Shown here piece after piece: positions 9,842 to 18,438 of a stretch of 64,000 bases of DNA. The stretch's first letter is position 1. Each line of letters starts with the position of its first letter. Source of the DNA: Synechococcus sp. MEDNS5 (GTDB lineage: Bacteria > Cyanobacteriota > Cyanobacteriia > PCC-6307 > Cyanobiaceae); the NCBI RefSeq assembly GCF_014279875.1, contig NZ_CP047952.1:620001-684000 (forward strand), read 5' to 3'. The notes under the pieces were generated by a model. The model did no database searches, was not told the DNA's origin, and saw only the letters and a program-made list of their open reading frames with translations. The position numbers were made by a program, and so were the translations under genes.

Positions 9842-9857
9842 TTATCACCGCTGATAA
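9842..9857. promoter_or_regulatory. Dyad TTATCA-N4-TGATAA in a divergent promoter region
   Basis: A perfect 6-4-6 inverted repeat lies between the divergent proS and HTH-protein genes, 29 bases upstream of the proS start and about 100 bases upstream of the HTH gene. Its symmetry and A/T-rich arms are what one expects of a homodimeric repressor operator. The neighbouring HTH protein is a natural candidate for the binder, but that is inference. Confidence 0.4.
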
Positions 9858-9959
9858 AACGGTCGATCCGAGAAGTGTCCCTTTGGCTGTGATCGTTGCT
9901 GGCATCACGAGTCTCAGCTGCTATGTTCAGCCAATTCCAAGCCGTCCCAGAGCCGTCTC

Positions 9960-10424
9960 ATGTTTCCTCGTCCGCTTGATGGTTCAGTAACTTCTGCGGC
10001 CGTTTCAGCTGGATTGAGTGGAGATATTGGGGCTGTCCTTTCTCAGTCGGATTCATTGGTGGGAATTGATGATGTGCAGAAGTCGCTGAACCGTTCACGA
10101 GCTTCTGTGTACCGCTATACAAATACTGATCCTCGTAATCTCAATCCTCCCTTTAATCCCAGAAAGCTCAATCCTGAATATCGAAGCGATCAAAAGGATC
10201 CGTTGCTGTTTCACCCCAACGAGGTTGCGCGCTTCGCCAAAGATGTGCTCAGGATTAAAGAGGTCACCGTTGAAGTGCTGAATTCACCGTCAACGGCAAC
10301 CCAGCAGGTTCTCGCTGCAATTCTCGAGGAGCTGCGTCTCATCAGGTCTCAGTTGGATGGCATTCCTGCGGCTCCATCGGATCTGGCTTCCAGGCGTGAC
10401 CGTCAGGACCGACCCGCTGCATAG
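9960..10424 (+). CDS. Helix-turn-helix DNA-binding protein (resolvase-like annotation family)
   Basis: A 154-residue protein. Residues about 33-60 (LVGIDDVQKSLNRSRASVYRYTNTD) look like a helix-turn-helix followed by a wing-like, Asn/Pro-rich stretch (NPPFNPRKLNPEYR). A helical C-terminal half (VLAAILEELRLIRSQL) may dimerise. I recall homologues in picocyanobacteria labelled as resolvases, but no serine or tyrosine recombinase catalytic domain is visible, so a transcription or nucleoid role is as likely. It is divergent from proS, with an operator-like dyad between them. Confidence 0.75.
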   Translation: MFPRPLDGSVTSAAVSAGLSGDIGAVLSQSDSLVGIDDVQKSLNRSRASVYRYTNTDPRNLNPPFNPRKLNPEYRSDQKDPLLFHPNEVARFAKDVLRIKEVTVEVLNSPSTATQQVLAAILEELRLIRSQLDGIPAAPSDLASRRDRQDRPAA

Positions 10425-10436
10425 GCCGCCTAAAAG

Positions 10437-10463
10437 TGCCAGAATGAGTTTGGCAAATTTTTT
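10437..10463 (+). terminator. Weak terminator-like stem with T-run
   Basis: Downstream of the HTH gene, TGCCA (10437-10441) pairs with TGGCA (10451-10455) around a 9-base loop and is followed by AATTTTTTG. The stem has only 5 pairs, so intrinsic termination is possible but weakly supported. Confidence 0.35.
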
Positions 10464-10543
10464 GTTAGTGCCAATCCCGGTCGAAGGCTCCGATCTTCGA
10501 TTCAGCCCTTGCGCTGAAGCCGGTTGTCCCTGTATCCCCCTGA

Positions 10544-10795
10544 ATGGATCCTGAGCCTGTCTTCGAGAGCACCCCAGCGTCCAGTCCGCTGGTGGCCATC
10601 CCTTTGCTCGCTCTCCTGGGATTCACGCTTGCTTTAACTGGGCTCGGTATTCCGATGGCGGCGGTTTTGAGCGACCGACCATCATCAAAGTCTTCCTTTG
10701 TCACGAAGAGCAATGGATCTCAGGGCTCTTTCCCCATCTCCTTCTCCAGGACTGGTCAATCTGTTGGTGGAGATTCCAGCAGGAAGTCGCAATAA
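10544..10795 (+). CDS. Possible small membrane protein overlapping ppa
   Basis: An 83-residue frame with an ATG start. Residues 14-43 form one convincing hydrophobic segment rich in Leu/Ala/Gly ([20 protein letters not shown]), followed by a Ser/Lys-rich tail. Its last 83 bases overlap the start of ppa in another frame, which is longer than usual here. Either a real single-span membrane protein with a non-conserved tail, or a chance frame. No family recognised. Confidence 0.45.
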   Translation: MDPEPVFESTPASSPLVAIPLLALLGFTLALTGLGIPMAAVLSDRPSSKSSFVTKSNGSQGSFPISFSRTGQSVGGDSSRKSQ

Positions 10796-11225
10796 GTACG
10801 AATATTTTGAAGACTGTGGAGTGATGGCTCTTGATCGGGTGCTCCACTCGTCAGTGCGTTATCCCTTCGACTACGGATTCATCCCAAACACCTTGGCAGA
10901 CGATGGATCTCCCCTCGATGCCATGGTGATTATGGAAGAACCCACATTTGCGGGATGTCTGATTCAGGCCCGACCGATTGGGGTTCTGGACATGCACGAC
11001 ATGGGGCATTACGACGGAAAAATCCTGTGTGTGCCGGTGGCTGATCCCCGCCAAGCGAAGATCCACAGCATTCATCAAATTGCCCCCAATCAGCTGGAGG
11101 ACGTGGCTGAGTTCTTCCGCACGTACAAAAACATGGAAGGACGGGTCACGGAAATCGGTGGTTGGAGGGATTCGGAGGCTGTGCAGCCCTTGCTTCAGGC
11201 CTGCATCAAGGCAGCAGAGCGCTGA
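10713..11225 (+). CDS. ppa: Inorganic pyrophosphatase, family I
   Basis: Hydrolyses pyrophosphate released by biosynthetic reactions, pulling them forward. The ATG at 10713 ([13 protein letters not shown]) gives 170 residues, the usual soluble bacterial size. Visible motifs are [33 protein letters not shown] (with the acidic metal-binding signature DGSPLD) and [19 protein letters not shown]. Another frame upstream overlaps its beginning. Confidence 0.94.
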   Translation: MDLRALSPSPSPGLVNLLVEIPAGSRNKYEYFEDCGVMALDRVLHSSVRYPFDYGFIPNTLADDGSPLDAMVIMEEPTFAGCLIQARPIGVLDMHDMGHYDGKILCVPVADPRQAKIHSIHQIAPNQLEDVAEFFRTYKNMEGRVTEIGGWRDSEAVQPLLQACIKAAER

Positions 11226-11318
11226 ATTGAAGGTGACGTTCGAGCAAAGTTTGGCTGCTGGCTCCCGCCGAGTCCCCTGCTGCTTGTAAGTTGGTTCGCG
11301 CCAAGCCTGTGATCGACC

Positions 11319-11678
11319 GTGCCCACCATCCGTTTTGAGCAGGAAGGCCAGCAGGTCGGTTGTATCGAGGGTGCCAATCTGCGCAAAGCGGCCCTTGATG
11401 CAGGGATCAATCCCTACAAGGGGCTCAATAATCTCAATAACTGCGGGGGTGTGGGCCAGTGCGGCACCTGTGTTGTCGAAGTGCTGGAGGGATCCCAGAA
11501 CCTCTCACCCCGCAGCGATGTTGAAGAGGTTTATCTCTCCGACCGTCCGGCCAACTACCGCCTCAGCTGCCGTACGAGCGTCAATGGAGATGTCACGATC
11601 CGCACCCGCCCTGATGACGGAGTCGGTAAAGGCTCCAATAGCCTTCTTGGCGCTGTGAAGAGTCTTCTTGGTCGCTGA
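11319..11678 (+). CDS. 2Fe-2S ferredoxin-like protein
   Basis: A 119-residue ferredoxin-fold protein with a GTG start. The cluster ligands are C-x5-C-x2-C in NNCGGVGQCGTCVVEV, plus a fourth Cys in YRLSCRTSV. The x5 spacing differs from the x4 of plant-type photosynthetic ferredoxins and is closer to adrenodoxin-like or specialised ferredoxins. It is therefore probably not the main photosystem I acceptor; its partner is unknown. The C-terminal 25 residues (Gly/Ser-rich, then AVKSLLGR) look like an added tail. The ArsC-like gene follows 8 bases later. Confidence 0.85.
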   Translation: MPTIRFEQEGQQVGCIEGANLRKAALDAGINPYKGLNNLNNCGGVGQCGTCVVEVLEGSQNLSPRSDVEEVYLSDRPANYRLSCRTSVNGDVTIRTRPDDGVGKGSNSLLGAVKSLLGR

Positions 11679-11686
11679 TCAGGGCC

Positions 11687-12043
11687 ATGGCGCTTCTGAA
11701 GGTTTACAGCTACTCACGCTGTTCAACATGCAGAAAAGCTTTGGCATGGCTTGACTCCCACGGAATCGATGCTGATGTCGTCGACATCACCGTCGTGCCT
11801 CCTGACCGAAAGACCCTTATGGACGCTCTCCAGCAGTTCGGGCAGGTGAAGCCTTTGTTCAATACGAGCGGTCAGAGCTACAGGGCCCTGGGCGCCGCTG
11901 TCGTGAAAGCCATGACAGACGACGAAGCCATCGACGCACTTGCTGCGGATGGAAAGCTGATCAAGCGCCCCTTCGTGTGTACTGCTGATGCCTTCCTTGT
12001 TGGATTCAAGCCTGAGGTTTGGGCGGAAGCGTTTCTGAGCTGA
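11687..12043 (+). CDS. ArsC/Spx-family thioredoxin-fold protein
   Basis: A 118-residue protein of the ArsC/Spx/MgsR group. The N-terminal beta strand leads to CSTCRKALAWL with a CxxC at the position of the ArsC catalytic Cys. A KRPFVC segment matches the cis-Pro-like region that follows. Members of this family include glutaredoxin-linked arsenate reductases and the RNA-polymerase-binding regulator Spx; sequence alone does not decide. Its last 38 bases overlap the end of the membrane protein gene on the minus strand. Confidence 0.85.
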   Translation: MALLKVYSYSRCSTCRKALAWLDSHGIDADVVDITVVPPDRKTLMDALQQFGQVKPLFNTSGQSYRALGAAVVKAMTDDEAIDALAADGKLIKRPFVCTADAFLVGFKPEVWAEAFLS

Positions 12044-13511
12044 AGTTCAGTCCATCCAGCTCCGTGATCAGCTCATCGACGTCTTTCTGAAGACGCAGCT
12101 GGCTCATGCTCGATCTCTTGAGATCCTCAAGGAAAATGGCGATGAGCTCTTGGCTGCGTTCGAGTACCGCGCCTGTCTCAAGTTTGTGGGCCAATTCTTC
12201 CCAGAAGCGATCCGCTGTCTCCACCCCAAGACTTTCAAACACTGGGTCTTTCTGGCCGAGCCGATCTCCAGCATTGCGCGACAGATTCAAAAGCGAGTCG
12301 ACCAGACCGGCAGACAGCGTCTGGCTCAATTTCTGTTCGGCATTGTCAACTCCCGGAAGTGTTCTCAGGGCACCTGGAAACGCTGCTTCCTCCAGATTGC
12401 GCCGCAAAATATGGCCGACTAGGGCAACCAGCTGGGGGCGCAGGGCAGGGCCCACTTGGATGAGAATGAGTGGTAACCAGAGCCTGAGAAGTTCGGCAAG
12501 TTCTGGTTCCCCCTCCTCGACAACACTCTGATGGGTGCACAACCGCCGAATCTTTTCAGGTAAACGGGGTGATCTCACCACGTCCTGCACGGTGTCCAGG
12601 ATCCGGAGGGTGATCACTTCAAAGAGCTCGATGGCGAGAACAGCCACGACGCCGCGACTGATCACAGCCCGCAATGGCTCCAGTTGAATCAGTCCGGAAT
12701 TGGACAGACGCTCAGTGACTGGAATGATGCGCAGCAATCTCCAGAAAGGAATCAATAGCGGTAGATCAATCCAGCGGCGGAGCAGTGCGTCACGCCATGT
12801 GATTCCCGGGTAACGCCGTTTCAGGCGAAAGCTGCGGATCAGGATGTCGAGAAGGAACAGGATCTGGAAGGGGGTATCGATTTGCCAGGAGCGATCGATC
12901 GCCTGTCCGTTCTCATCAGTTCCGCGCCAGTAATTGGTCGCGGCCAGTGGAAGGATGCTCTTGGTCCAGAAGCGCCTTTCCTCTTCCCAGTTCTCTTCCG
13001 AGAGGTGGTCGTCTCCCAGGAGATGGGCGGCAGCCTGTTTCGCCGAATCCATGCCTGCTCTGGAGCGGAGGCGGTTCTTGAGCTTCTCGAGGGTGCCCGC
13101 CTTCCCCGAGCTCACGAAGGGATTTTCGTCGATCAGTTGGCTGTTTCGAACCACCATCTCGAGGCGGAGCTGCCGGACCTCTTGGTTGCCGATCCCTTTT
13201 GTGGCCGCGGCTTTTTCCAGACGCCGGAAATGTTTGATGTAACTCTGCGTGTCCCGATGGGGTTCGATTCCCTTGACCTTGTCGTACGCCGGCGTGATGT
13301 CTGGCAGCCATGGGAGAGGAATCGCCAGGTTGATCGTGGGCAGCGGAAACAGGATTCGCTGGAGCCAGAAATTCCGCAGCGGAACGTAGGTCACATCAAA
13401 GATGACCCAGGCGAGATTGATCGCAGCGATTGTTGCGATAACCCTGTCCCAGCCAAGCCAGAAGCGCCTGGCAGCGCTGGGGCGCACGCCTTGCCAGCGG
13501 GGTCTGACCAT
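12006..13511 (-). CDS. Conserved membrane protein with voltage-sensor-like segment
   Basis: A 501-residue protein of unknown function. One hydrophobic helix lies near residues 24-46, and a hydrophobic region around residues 215-265 is rich in Arg at spaced positions (LLDILIRSF ... RRWIDLPLLIPFWRLLRIIPV). That pattern resembles S3-S4 of voltage-sensing domains, but I see no pore loop. The remainder (residues about 290-501) is a helical, largely soluble region. Related proteins seem common in cyanobacteria. The start at 13511 is the first ATG after a stop, and the 3' end overlaps the ArsC-like gene by 38 bases. Confidence 0.75.
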   Translation of the reverse strand: MVRPRWQGVRPSAARRFWLGWDRVIATIAAINLAWVIFDVTYVPLRNFWLQRILFPLPTINLAIPLPWLPDITPAYDKVKGIEPHRDTQSYIKHFRRLEKAAATKGIGNQEVRQLRLEMVVRNSQLIDENPFVSSGKAGTLEKLKNRLRSRAGMDSAKQAAAHLLGDDHLSEENWEEERRFWTKSILPLAATNYWRGTDENGQAIDRSWQIDTPFQILFLLDILIRSFRLKRRYPGITWRDALLRRWIDLPLLIPFWRLLRIIPVTERLSNSGLIQLEPLRAVISRGVVAVLAIELFEVITLRILDTVQDVVRSPRLPEKIRRLCTHQSVVEEGEPELAELLRLWLPLILIQVGPALRPQLVALVGHILRRNLEEAAFPGALRTLPGVDNAEQKLSQTLSAGLVDSLLNLSRNAGDRLGQKDPVFESLGVETADRFWEELAHKLETGAVLERSQELIAIFLEDLKRSSMSQLRLQKDVDELITELDGLNFSSETLPPKPQA

Positions 13512-13589
13512 GGCTCCTCCATCGCGAAATGAGGCTAGGAGCTCATCGTTCCACGCCTATCTTGGAATTCTTCAGGCCATAGGTTCCCG

Positions 13590-14291
13590 TTGCCCAACGT
13601 GCAGCACGACCCATCGTCATCGGGTCCCGATTCCTCAGCACCCTCCCGTTCCCATCCCTTCTGGGATTTCTGGGGCCCTGTTCTGTTCACGCTGGCCCTT
13701 TATTTCGGCATCCGTCACTTCGTTGCTGAAGCACGCTTCATTCCTTCAGGGTCCATGCTCCCTGGCCTGCAGATTCAGGACCGGTTGTTGGTGGAAAAAC
13801 TCACCTATGGCGGAAGGAGCCCCCAGCGCGGCGAGATCGTGGTGTTCAACTCGCCCCATGCGTTCGACCCTGCTCTCAAATCAGCCGCGTCCCCCTCTGC
13901 GTTGCGCTGTGCATTGGTGAGTTTTCCATTGGTCGGCCTGATCCCAGGACTAGGGCATCCCGCCTGTGACGCCTACATCAAACGTGTCGTCGCTGTTGGT
14001 GGGGATCGGGTTGTGGTCAATCCCCGTGGAGAGGTGTCTGTCAACGGCAAGGCGTTGAACGAGCCCTATGTCACCAAGTTCTGCCCCCTGGATGACCAGG
14101 GCATGAGTCTCTGCCGCACCCTCAACGTGACGGTTCCTGAGGGACATGTGCTGGCACTCGGGGATAACCGCAGTAACAGCTGGGATGGTCGTTACTGGCC
14201 AGGAGGTCCTTTCCTGCCGGAGGACCAGATCATCGGCCGAGCGTTCTGGCGTTTCTGGCCCCTCAATAGGCTCGGTTCGCTGGGGTCCTAA
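13590..14291 (+). CDS. lepB: Signal peptidase I
   Basis: Cleaves signal peptides of exported and thylakoid-lumen proteins. The 233-residue protein starts at a TTG. One N-terminal membrane segment (about 29-45) precedes the catalytic Ser55 in IPSGSMLPGL; the general base Lys131 is in YIKRVVAVGGD. GDNRSNSWDGRYWP is the conserved box E. An insertion between the Ser and Lys boxes (residues about 92-126, ending LIPGLGHPACD) is typical of this lineage. Its 3' end overlaps the dihydroorotase-like gene by 29 bases. Confidence 0.93.
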   Translation: MPNVQHDPSSSGPDSSAPSRSHPFWDFWGPVLFTLALYFGIRHFVAEARFIPSGSMLPGLQIQDRLLVEKLTYGGRSPQRGEIVVFNSPHAFDPALKSAASPSALRCALVSFPLVGLIPGLGHPACDAYIKRVVAVGGDRVVVNPRGEVSVNGKALNEPYVTKFCPLDDQGMSLCRTLNVTVPEGHVLALGDNRSNSWDGRYWPGGPFLPEDQIIGRAFWRFWPLNRLGSLGS

Positions 14292-15543
14292 GCCCGCAAT
14301 GCGTCACCTGGCCCCGCAGCGCCTTGCCCTGGAGAGGCACATTGGCGGTGCAGGGACCCATCGGGTCGGAACGTAAGGGCGTCCAAGGGAGCTCTGGATC
14401 AAATAGCAGCCAGCGGTTGCTGCCCACTGCCAGGCATTCTTCCCTTAACCCCAGCAAGTTGGATGGCCCGAAGCTGACGACCTGCCAAAGCTGCTCAGGG
14501 GACCAACCTTCTTCCACCACCAGGGTATGCCAAAGGGTCGGCAGGACCAAGTGATGTCCGGAGACCCCTCGAGATCGCTGATCGGGCGGCAAGAGGCATT
14601 CCTCGTCGTCTAGTGGCGTGGCCTGAACGGCGACGGCCTGAATCAGGTTTTCCGCCAGTCCCCTGATCAAAGCCTTGCGATCCGATCGTGACCCCAGGGA
14701 TGGGTCCACAAACCATGTGGATGCGGTGGCGCTGCTCTTACAGGAATCAGCCACCACATGCCACCAGTTCACGGTGGCTTTCGGGCGTAATGGCATCTGT
14801 TGCAGCAGCTCTACAGCGTCGGCGGTGGAGAGTGCCATCAGGACCAGCCGGCGGTCTGGGTGACACTGCTGGAGTTGCCCAAGCTGGCTGAGGGGCAATG
14901 TCTCACTGCTCACTGGGTCCGAAGGCCATCCGGCCCTCAAGGCGTTCACTCCCTCCCGCAGGAGCCCCTCTCCCCGCAGCGCTAAATCCAGTGCTGGGAT
15001 CAGCACCGGCGCTGCGTTCATGTCTCCAAGCGTCAGGGCGCGATCCAGAAGAGCAATCGGTGGCATGGATCTGCCGTCACTGAGGCCGATGGCTCCTGCT
15101 TCCAGCAGATCGGCATGGGCCGTTAACTCCACCCCGGAGCTCCCGCTGCTGAAACCTCCCCAGAGGTGAACGTTGACATCGCAGTCGTTCCGCTGAAATC
15201 CCTGCAGCTGATCTGGATGCTCCCGTGGACCATGCAATGTTCCAGGGAGCAGGGCGAGCTGGCCGAAGCCGGCCGATCCAGCAGTTCGCAGCAAACTCAC
15301 CAAGGTTTCTCCCCTGCCGTGGAACGGCTCTGGGAGTTCAGAGTGACAATCCACCAGGCAAGGAGCCAGAAGCTGATGGCCGGCGTCTTGTGGTTCCAGT
15401 GCCTCGGATCGGCCCATTCGGCGGGCTTCGTCCCCAAAGGCTTCAAGGCGCCGGTTCCTGATCAGAACGGCCGATTGTTTCTCGACAGCCTGACCCGGTC
15501 CGCCCAGGACCTGGACCGGATCCAGCAGCATTGATGCATCCAT
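14263..15543 (-). CDS. Dihydroorotase-like protein, probably catalytically inactive
   Basis: A 426-residue amidohydrolase-fold protein resembling the PyrC-like, non-catalytic partner found with aspartate transcarbamoylase. The region that should hold the DxHxH metal ligands reads LLAPCLVDCHSELPEP, so the second His is gone. GAIGLSDG and a C-terminal SFGPSNLLGL segment keep the family look. The ATG at 15543 (MDASMLLDPVQ) fits the family N-terminus better than the upstream in-frame ATG. It lies 5 bases downstream of the histidine phosphatase gene and is likely co-transcribed with it. Confidence 0.78.
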   Translation of the reverse strand: MDASMLLDPVQVLGGPGQAVEKQSAVLIRNRRLEAFGDEARRMGRSEALEPQDAGHQLLAPCLVDCHSELPEPFHGRGETLVSLLRTAGSAGFGQLALLPGTLHGPREHPDQLQGFQRNDCDVNVHLWGGFSSGSSGVELTAHADLLEAGAIGLSDGRSMPPIALLDRALTLGDMNAAPVLIPALDLALRGEGLLREGVNALRAGWPSDPVSSETLPLSQLGQLQQCHPDRRLVLMALSTADAVELLQQMPLRPKATVNWWHVVADSCKSSATASTWFVDPSLGSRSDRKALIRGLAENLIQAVAVQATPLDDEECLLPPDQRSRGVSGHHLVLPTLWHTLVVEEGWSPEQLWQVVSFGPSNLLGLREECLAVGSNRWLLFDPELPWTPLRSDPMGPCTANVPLQGKALRGQVTHCGLRTPANRAY

Positions 15544-15548
15544 CAGGT

Positions 15549-16904
15549 TCAGAGTGCTCCGGCAGCCGTTCTGTCCAGAACCCCTCCGAGATGGGAGGTG
15601 AGGTTCAGGCAAGCAACAACCGCAGGCTGCCCTGCTTCTGTGGGCATGTCGACCACGGTGACACCTCCATTTCCCTGTTTGACGGCCCAGATGTCGCCAG
15701 GACTCAGGCCGAGGAGCGAACAGAGAATGGTTTTGTTCACCGCATCGTGCGCGACCACGAGAGCGGTTTCAGACCGATCCAGGGATTCCGCAATCGTGTT
15801 CCAGCTGCGGACCGAGCGTTCCCAAACATCCTGGATGGTCTCTCCCTCTGGCATCTGCACCGTTTCAGGCGTGCGTTTCCATTCATCAAGAAGTTCAGCC
15901 CATTCGGCCCTGATCTCTGATTCCAGCTTCCCTTCCCAGAGTCCATGGCCGATCTCAACCAGTCCGCTGGTCACCGTCAGCGGCACTCCAGGATGGGAGC
16001 GCAGAATTCCTTCGGCGGTCTGTCGCGGTCTAGACATCGCGCTGCTGTAAGCACGCTGAATCGACACGGTTTCCAGAAAGGCCCGTGCTGCTTCGGCTTG
16101 AGCGTGACCATTGCTGTTGAGGGGGATGTCGATCTGTCCCTGAAAGCGCCCATCACGGTTCCAGTTTGTTTCCCCGTGCCGAACCAGAATCATCCTTGAA
16201 CCGGTGCCCTTGGGGGGGATCGGTGGATTGAGATGCGCCGTGCTGTTCAGGCACTCGATCTGAACCTGGTGGTCACTCCCCTGAGGAATGAGATTGAAGA
16301 CAGACAAAGAGGCGTTGTCGAGCCGCAACCGGCGGAAGCCTCCCGCAGGGTTGCCCAGCAATGTTGTGATCAGGCAGCGCAGGATGGCGTTATGCCCAAC
16401 CAGCAGCACTGTGTCGTTGCCGTGAACAGGATGACGAGCCAGCAGTGCGTCCAGAAACTGGCTGGCCTGTTGCATCAGTTCCGGCAGCGGCCGGTAGCGG
16501 GTGCCGTCGTTGCGGGTCAGCTCCAGCTGCTCGGGATGACTCCTCCAGGCTGCGTACTCCTCTGGAAAACGTTCGGCTCGTTCCGCTGCCGTGAGGCCGC
16601 TCCAGGGTTCCAGATCAATTTCAAGCAGACCGTCATCGAAGCATGGCTCAAGCGCATCGTTCCGTGCTGCCAGAACTCCTGCAGTGGTTGATGCAGCCCG
16701 TTGGAGCGGAGAGCTGTACACCGCCGTGATCGGTACGTCCGCGAGGGCCGTGCCGGTGCGGCGTGCCTGGTCCACGCCTGTTTCAGTCAGCGTAGAGAGG
16801 TCATCCCGCCCCTGGATTCTGCGCTCCACATTGAAGCTGCTGAGTCCGTGGCGAACGAGGAGAAGACGCAGGGTCACGGCTTCGTGCGTGCAGGGCGCCG
16901 CCAT
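15549..16904 (-). CDS. Tandem two-domain histidine phosphatase (phosphoglycerate mutase-like)
   Basis: A 451-residue protein with two consecutive histidine-phosphatase domains. Domain 1 opens with LLLVRHGLSSFNVE and domain 2 (about residue 230) with ILVRHGETNWNRDG; both have the catalytic RHG and later His motifs (LLVGHNA and VVAHDAVN). It belongs with cofactor-dependent PGAM-like phosphatases. Some cyanobacterial homologues act as phosphoserine phosphatases rather than glycolytic mutases, so substrate is left open. The chosen ATG (16904) lies just before the first domain. Confidence 0.85.
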   Translation of the reverse strand: MAAPCTHEAVTLRLLLVRHGLSSFNVERRIQGRDDLSTLTETGVDQARRTGTALADVPITAVYSSPLQRAASTTAGVLAARNDALEPCFDDGLLEIDLEPWSGLTAAERAERFPEEYAAWRSHPEQLELTRNDGTRYRPLPELMQQASQFLDALLARHPVHGNDTVLLVGHNAILRCLITTLLGNPAGGFRRLRLDNASLSVFNLIPQGSDHQVQIECLNSTAHLNPPIPPKGTGSRMILVRHGETNWNRDGRFQGQIDIPLNSNGHAQAEAARAFLETVSIQRAYSSAMSRPRQTAEGILRSHPGVPLTVTSGLVEIGHGLWEGKLESEIRAEWAELLDEWKRTPETVQMPEGETIQDVWERSVRSWNTIAESLDRSETALVVAHDAVNKTILCSLLGLSPGDIWAVKQGNGGVTVVDMPTEAGQPAVVACLNLTSHLGGVLDRTAAGAL

Positions 16905-16984
16905 CGTATGAGTGAGCCCCGGTTTGCTCTGGCCTCGCCCGCTGCACCCGTTACCCACCAGAATCGCATCGAGTTGCCTGCGGC

Positions 16985-18355
16985 GTGTTGACCAGCCCAC
17001 CTGTCGGACGTCCATCGGCTGACCGGTTTTTGAAGGTGTTTCTGGCCTTCGTCTCACTGGTTCTGGCCACCTTGGTGTGGATCCTGGGATTGGTAGACAG
17101 CTTTGGAAAGCCATCCGTTGCTCCGGCTTTGTCGTTGGAGCAGCAAGAGCTGTCCCTTTTGGCCCAGTCAAAGGTTCCAGAACCGCTTCAACCGCTGGTG
17201 GTCGGCGATGACCCTGCTGCGGCCCTGCTGCGCACCCTGCGCGATACCCCGCTCGACCGATTGGATGATCGCCAGATTCTTTTGTTCACGGCCCTGGAAC
17301 AAGAGGAGGACTACAAGCAAAGCCTTCGCCAGGTGACCGTTGGCCAACCGCAACTCATCCCGCTCCAACAGGCGCTGACTGGGACCAATGCTCCTGAGCT
17401 GGAACGATCCGAATTGCTGGCTCTGGCGCCGGATCCCCTGACCCGAAGCGTTGTGTGCAGTGCCCTGGGCGGCCCACCCAGTGACTGCGTGGATCCAGCT
17501 CCGGCCTCCGCAGCAGCACGCCGGCTGATCTTCAGCGAAGTTTTCCCACTGGCGGCCCTGATTCTTGGAGGCCTGCTCCTGCTTAGGCACGGCTGGCAGC
17601 TGCTGGGTCGCAGGTTGCCGCCCTGGCCGCCGCTCGTGTCGGCCCCCCTCGGCCCCCTCGACATGGTTCTGCTGGTGGCCGGTGGCTTCGTTGTTTTGGG
17701 CGAGGTGCTGGTTCCACTGTTGATTGCCCCATTCACTGGCTGGCTGAGCCGCGATCTGTCTCCTGCGCTGATGCAAGGAGTCACAGTCTTCTTCGGTTAT
17801 GTCGCTCTCGCGGTTCCGCCTCTGCTCATCCTTCGCCAGCAGTTATCGCAGTGCGATCAAGAGGCGCTCCCTCCGGGTGGGTGGCTGCAATGGCAGGCGC
17901 GTCCCATCCCCTTGGCTTTTCTCCAGGGTGGGAGGGGATGGCTGATGGTGATGCCACCGGTGGTGATGAGCGGCTGGCTCGTGAGTCGATGGATCGGGGA
18001 ACAGGGGGGGAGCAACCCGCTGCTGGAGATTGTGCTGAACAGCCGAGACCCTTTGGCATTGGCCCTGCTGGCCATCACCGCTGTTGTGCTGGCTCCGCTG
18101 TTTGAGGAAACGATCTTCCGAGGGGTCTTGCTGCCGGTTTTGGGACGATCCCTCGGGCGTTCCGGCAGTGTGGTGGTTAGCGCACTGGTGTTCGCGATTG
18201 CTCACCTGAGCATTGGCGAACTTCCTCCATTGCTGGTTCTCGGCCTCGGATTGGCCTTGCTCAGGCTGAGTACGGGGCGCCTGTTCCCATGCGTGGTGAT
18301 GCATGCGCTCTGGAATGGCGTGACATTTCTCAATCTCTTGCTGCTTGGGGGTTGA
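16985..18355 (+). CDS. CPBP-family intramembrane metalloprotease
   Basis: A 456-residue polytopic membrane protein with a GTG start. The C-terminal CPBP (Abi/Rce1-like) domain carries EETIFRG (the EExxxR motif), then a His in FAIAHLSIGE and another in VVMHALWNG, the expected zinc ligands. The N-terminal 200 residues, after one membrane helix, are a soluble, Leu-rich extracytoplasmic segment. Substrate unknown. The FtsL-like and ftsI genes follow on the same strand. Confidence 0.88.
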   Translation: MLTSPPVGRPSADRFLKVFLAFVSLVLATLVWILGLVDSFGKPSVAPALSLEQQELSLLAQSKVPEPLQPLVVGDDPAAALLRTLRDTPLDRLDDRQILLFTALEQEEDYKQSLRQVTVGQPQLIPLQQALTGTNAPELERSELLALAPDPLTRSVVCSALGGPPSDCVDPAPASAAARRLIFSEVFPLAALILGGLLLLRHGWQLLGRRLPPWPPLVSAPLGPLDMVLLVAGGFVVLGEVLVPLLIAPFTGWLSRDLSPALMQGVTVFFGYVALAVPPLLILRQQLSQCDQEALPPGGWLQWQARPIPLAFLQGGRGWLMVMPPVVMSGWLVSRWIGEQGGSNPLLEIVLNSRDPLALALLAITAVVLAPLFEETIFRGVLLPVLGRSLGRSGSVVVSALVFAIAHLSIGELPPLLVLGLGLALLRLSTGRLFPCVVMHALWNGVTFLNLLLLGG

Positions 18356-18438
18356 GCAAAGCCCCAGTGTTGATCAAGGTTTCAGCCTTGCGGCTCCCCT
18401 CTGTAGGTGGTTCACTGGCGCATTGCTGAACCTCAGCC

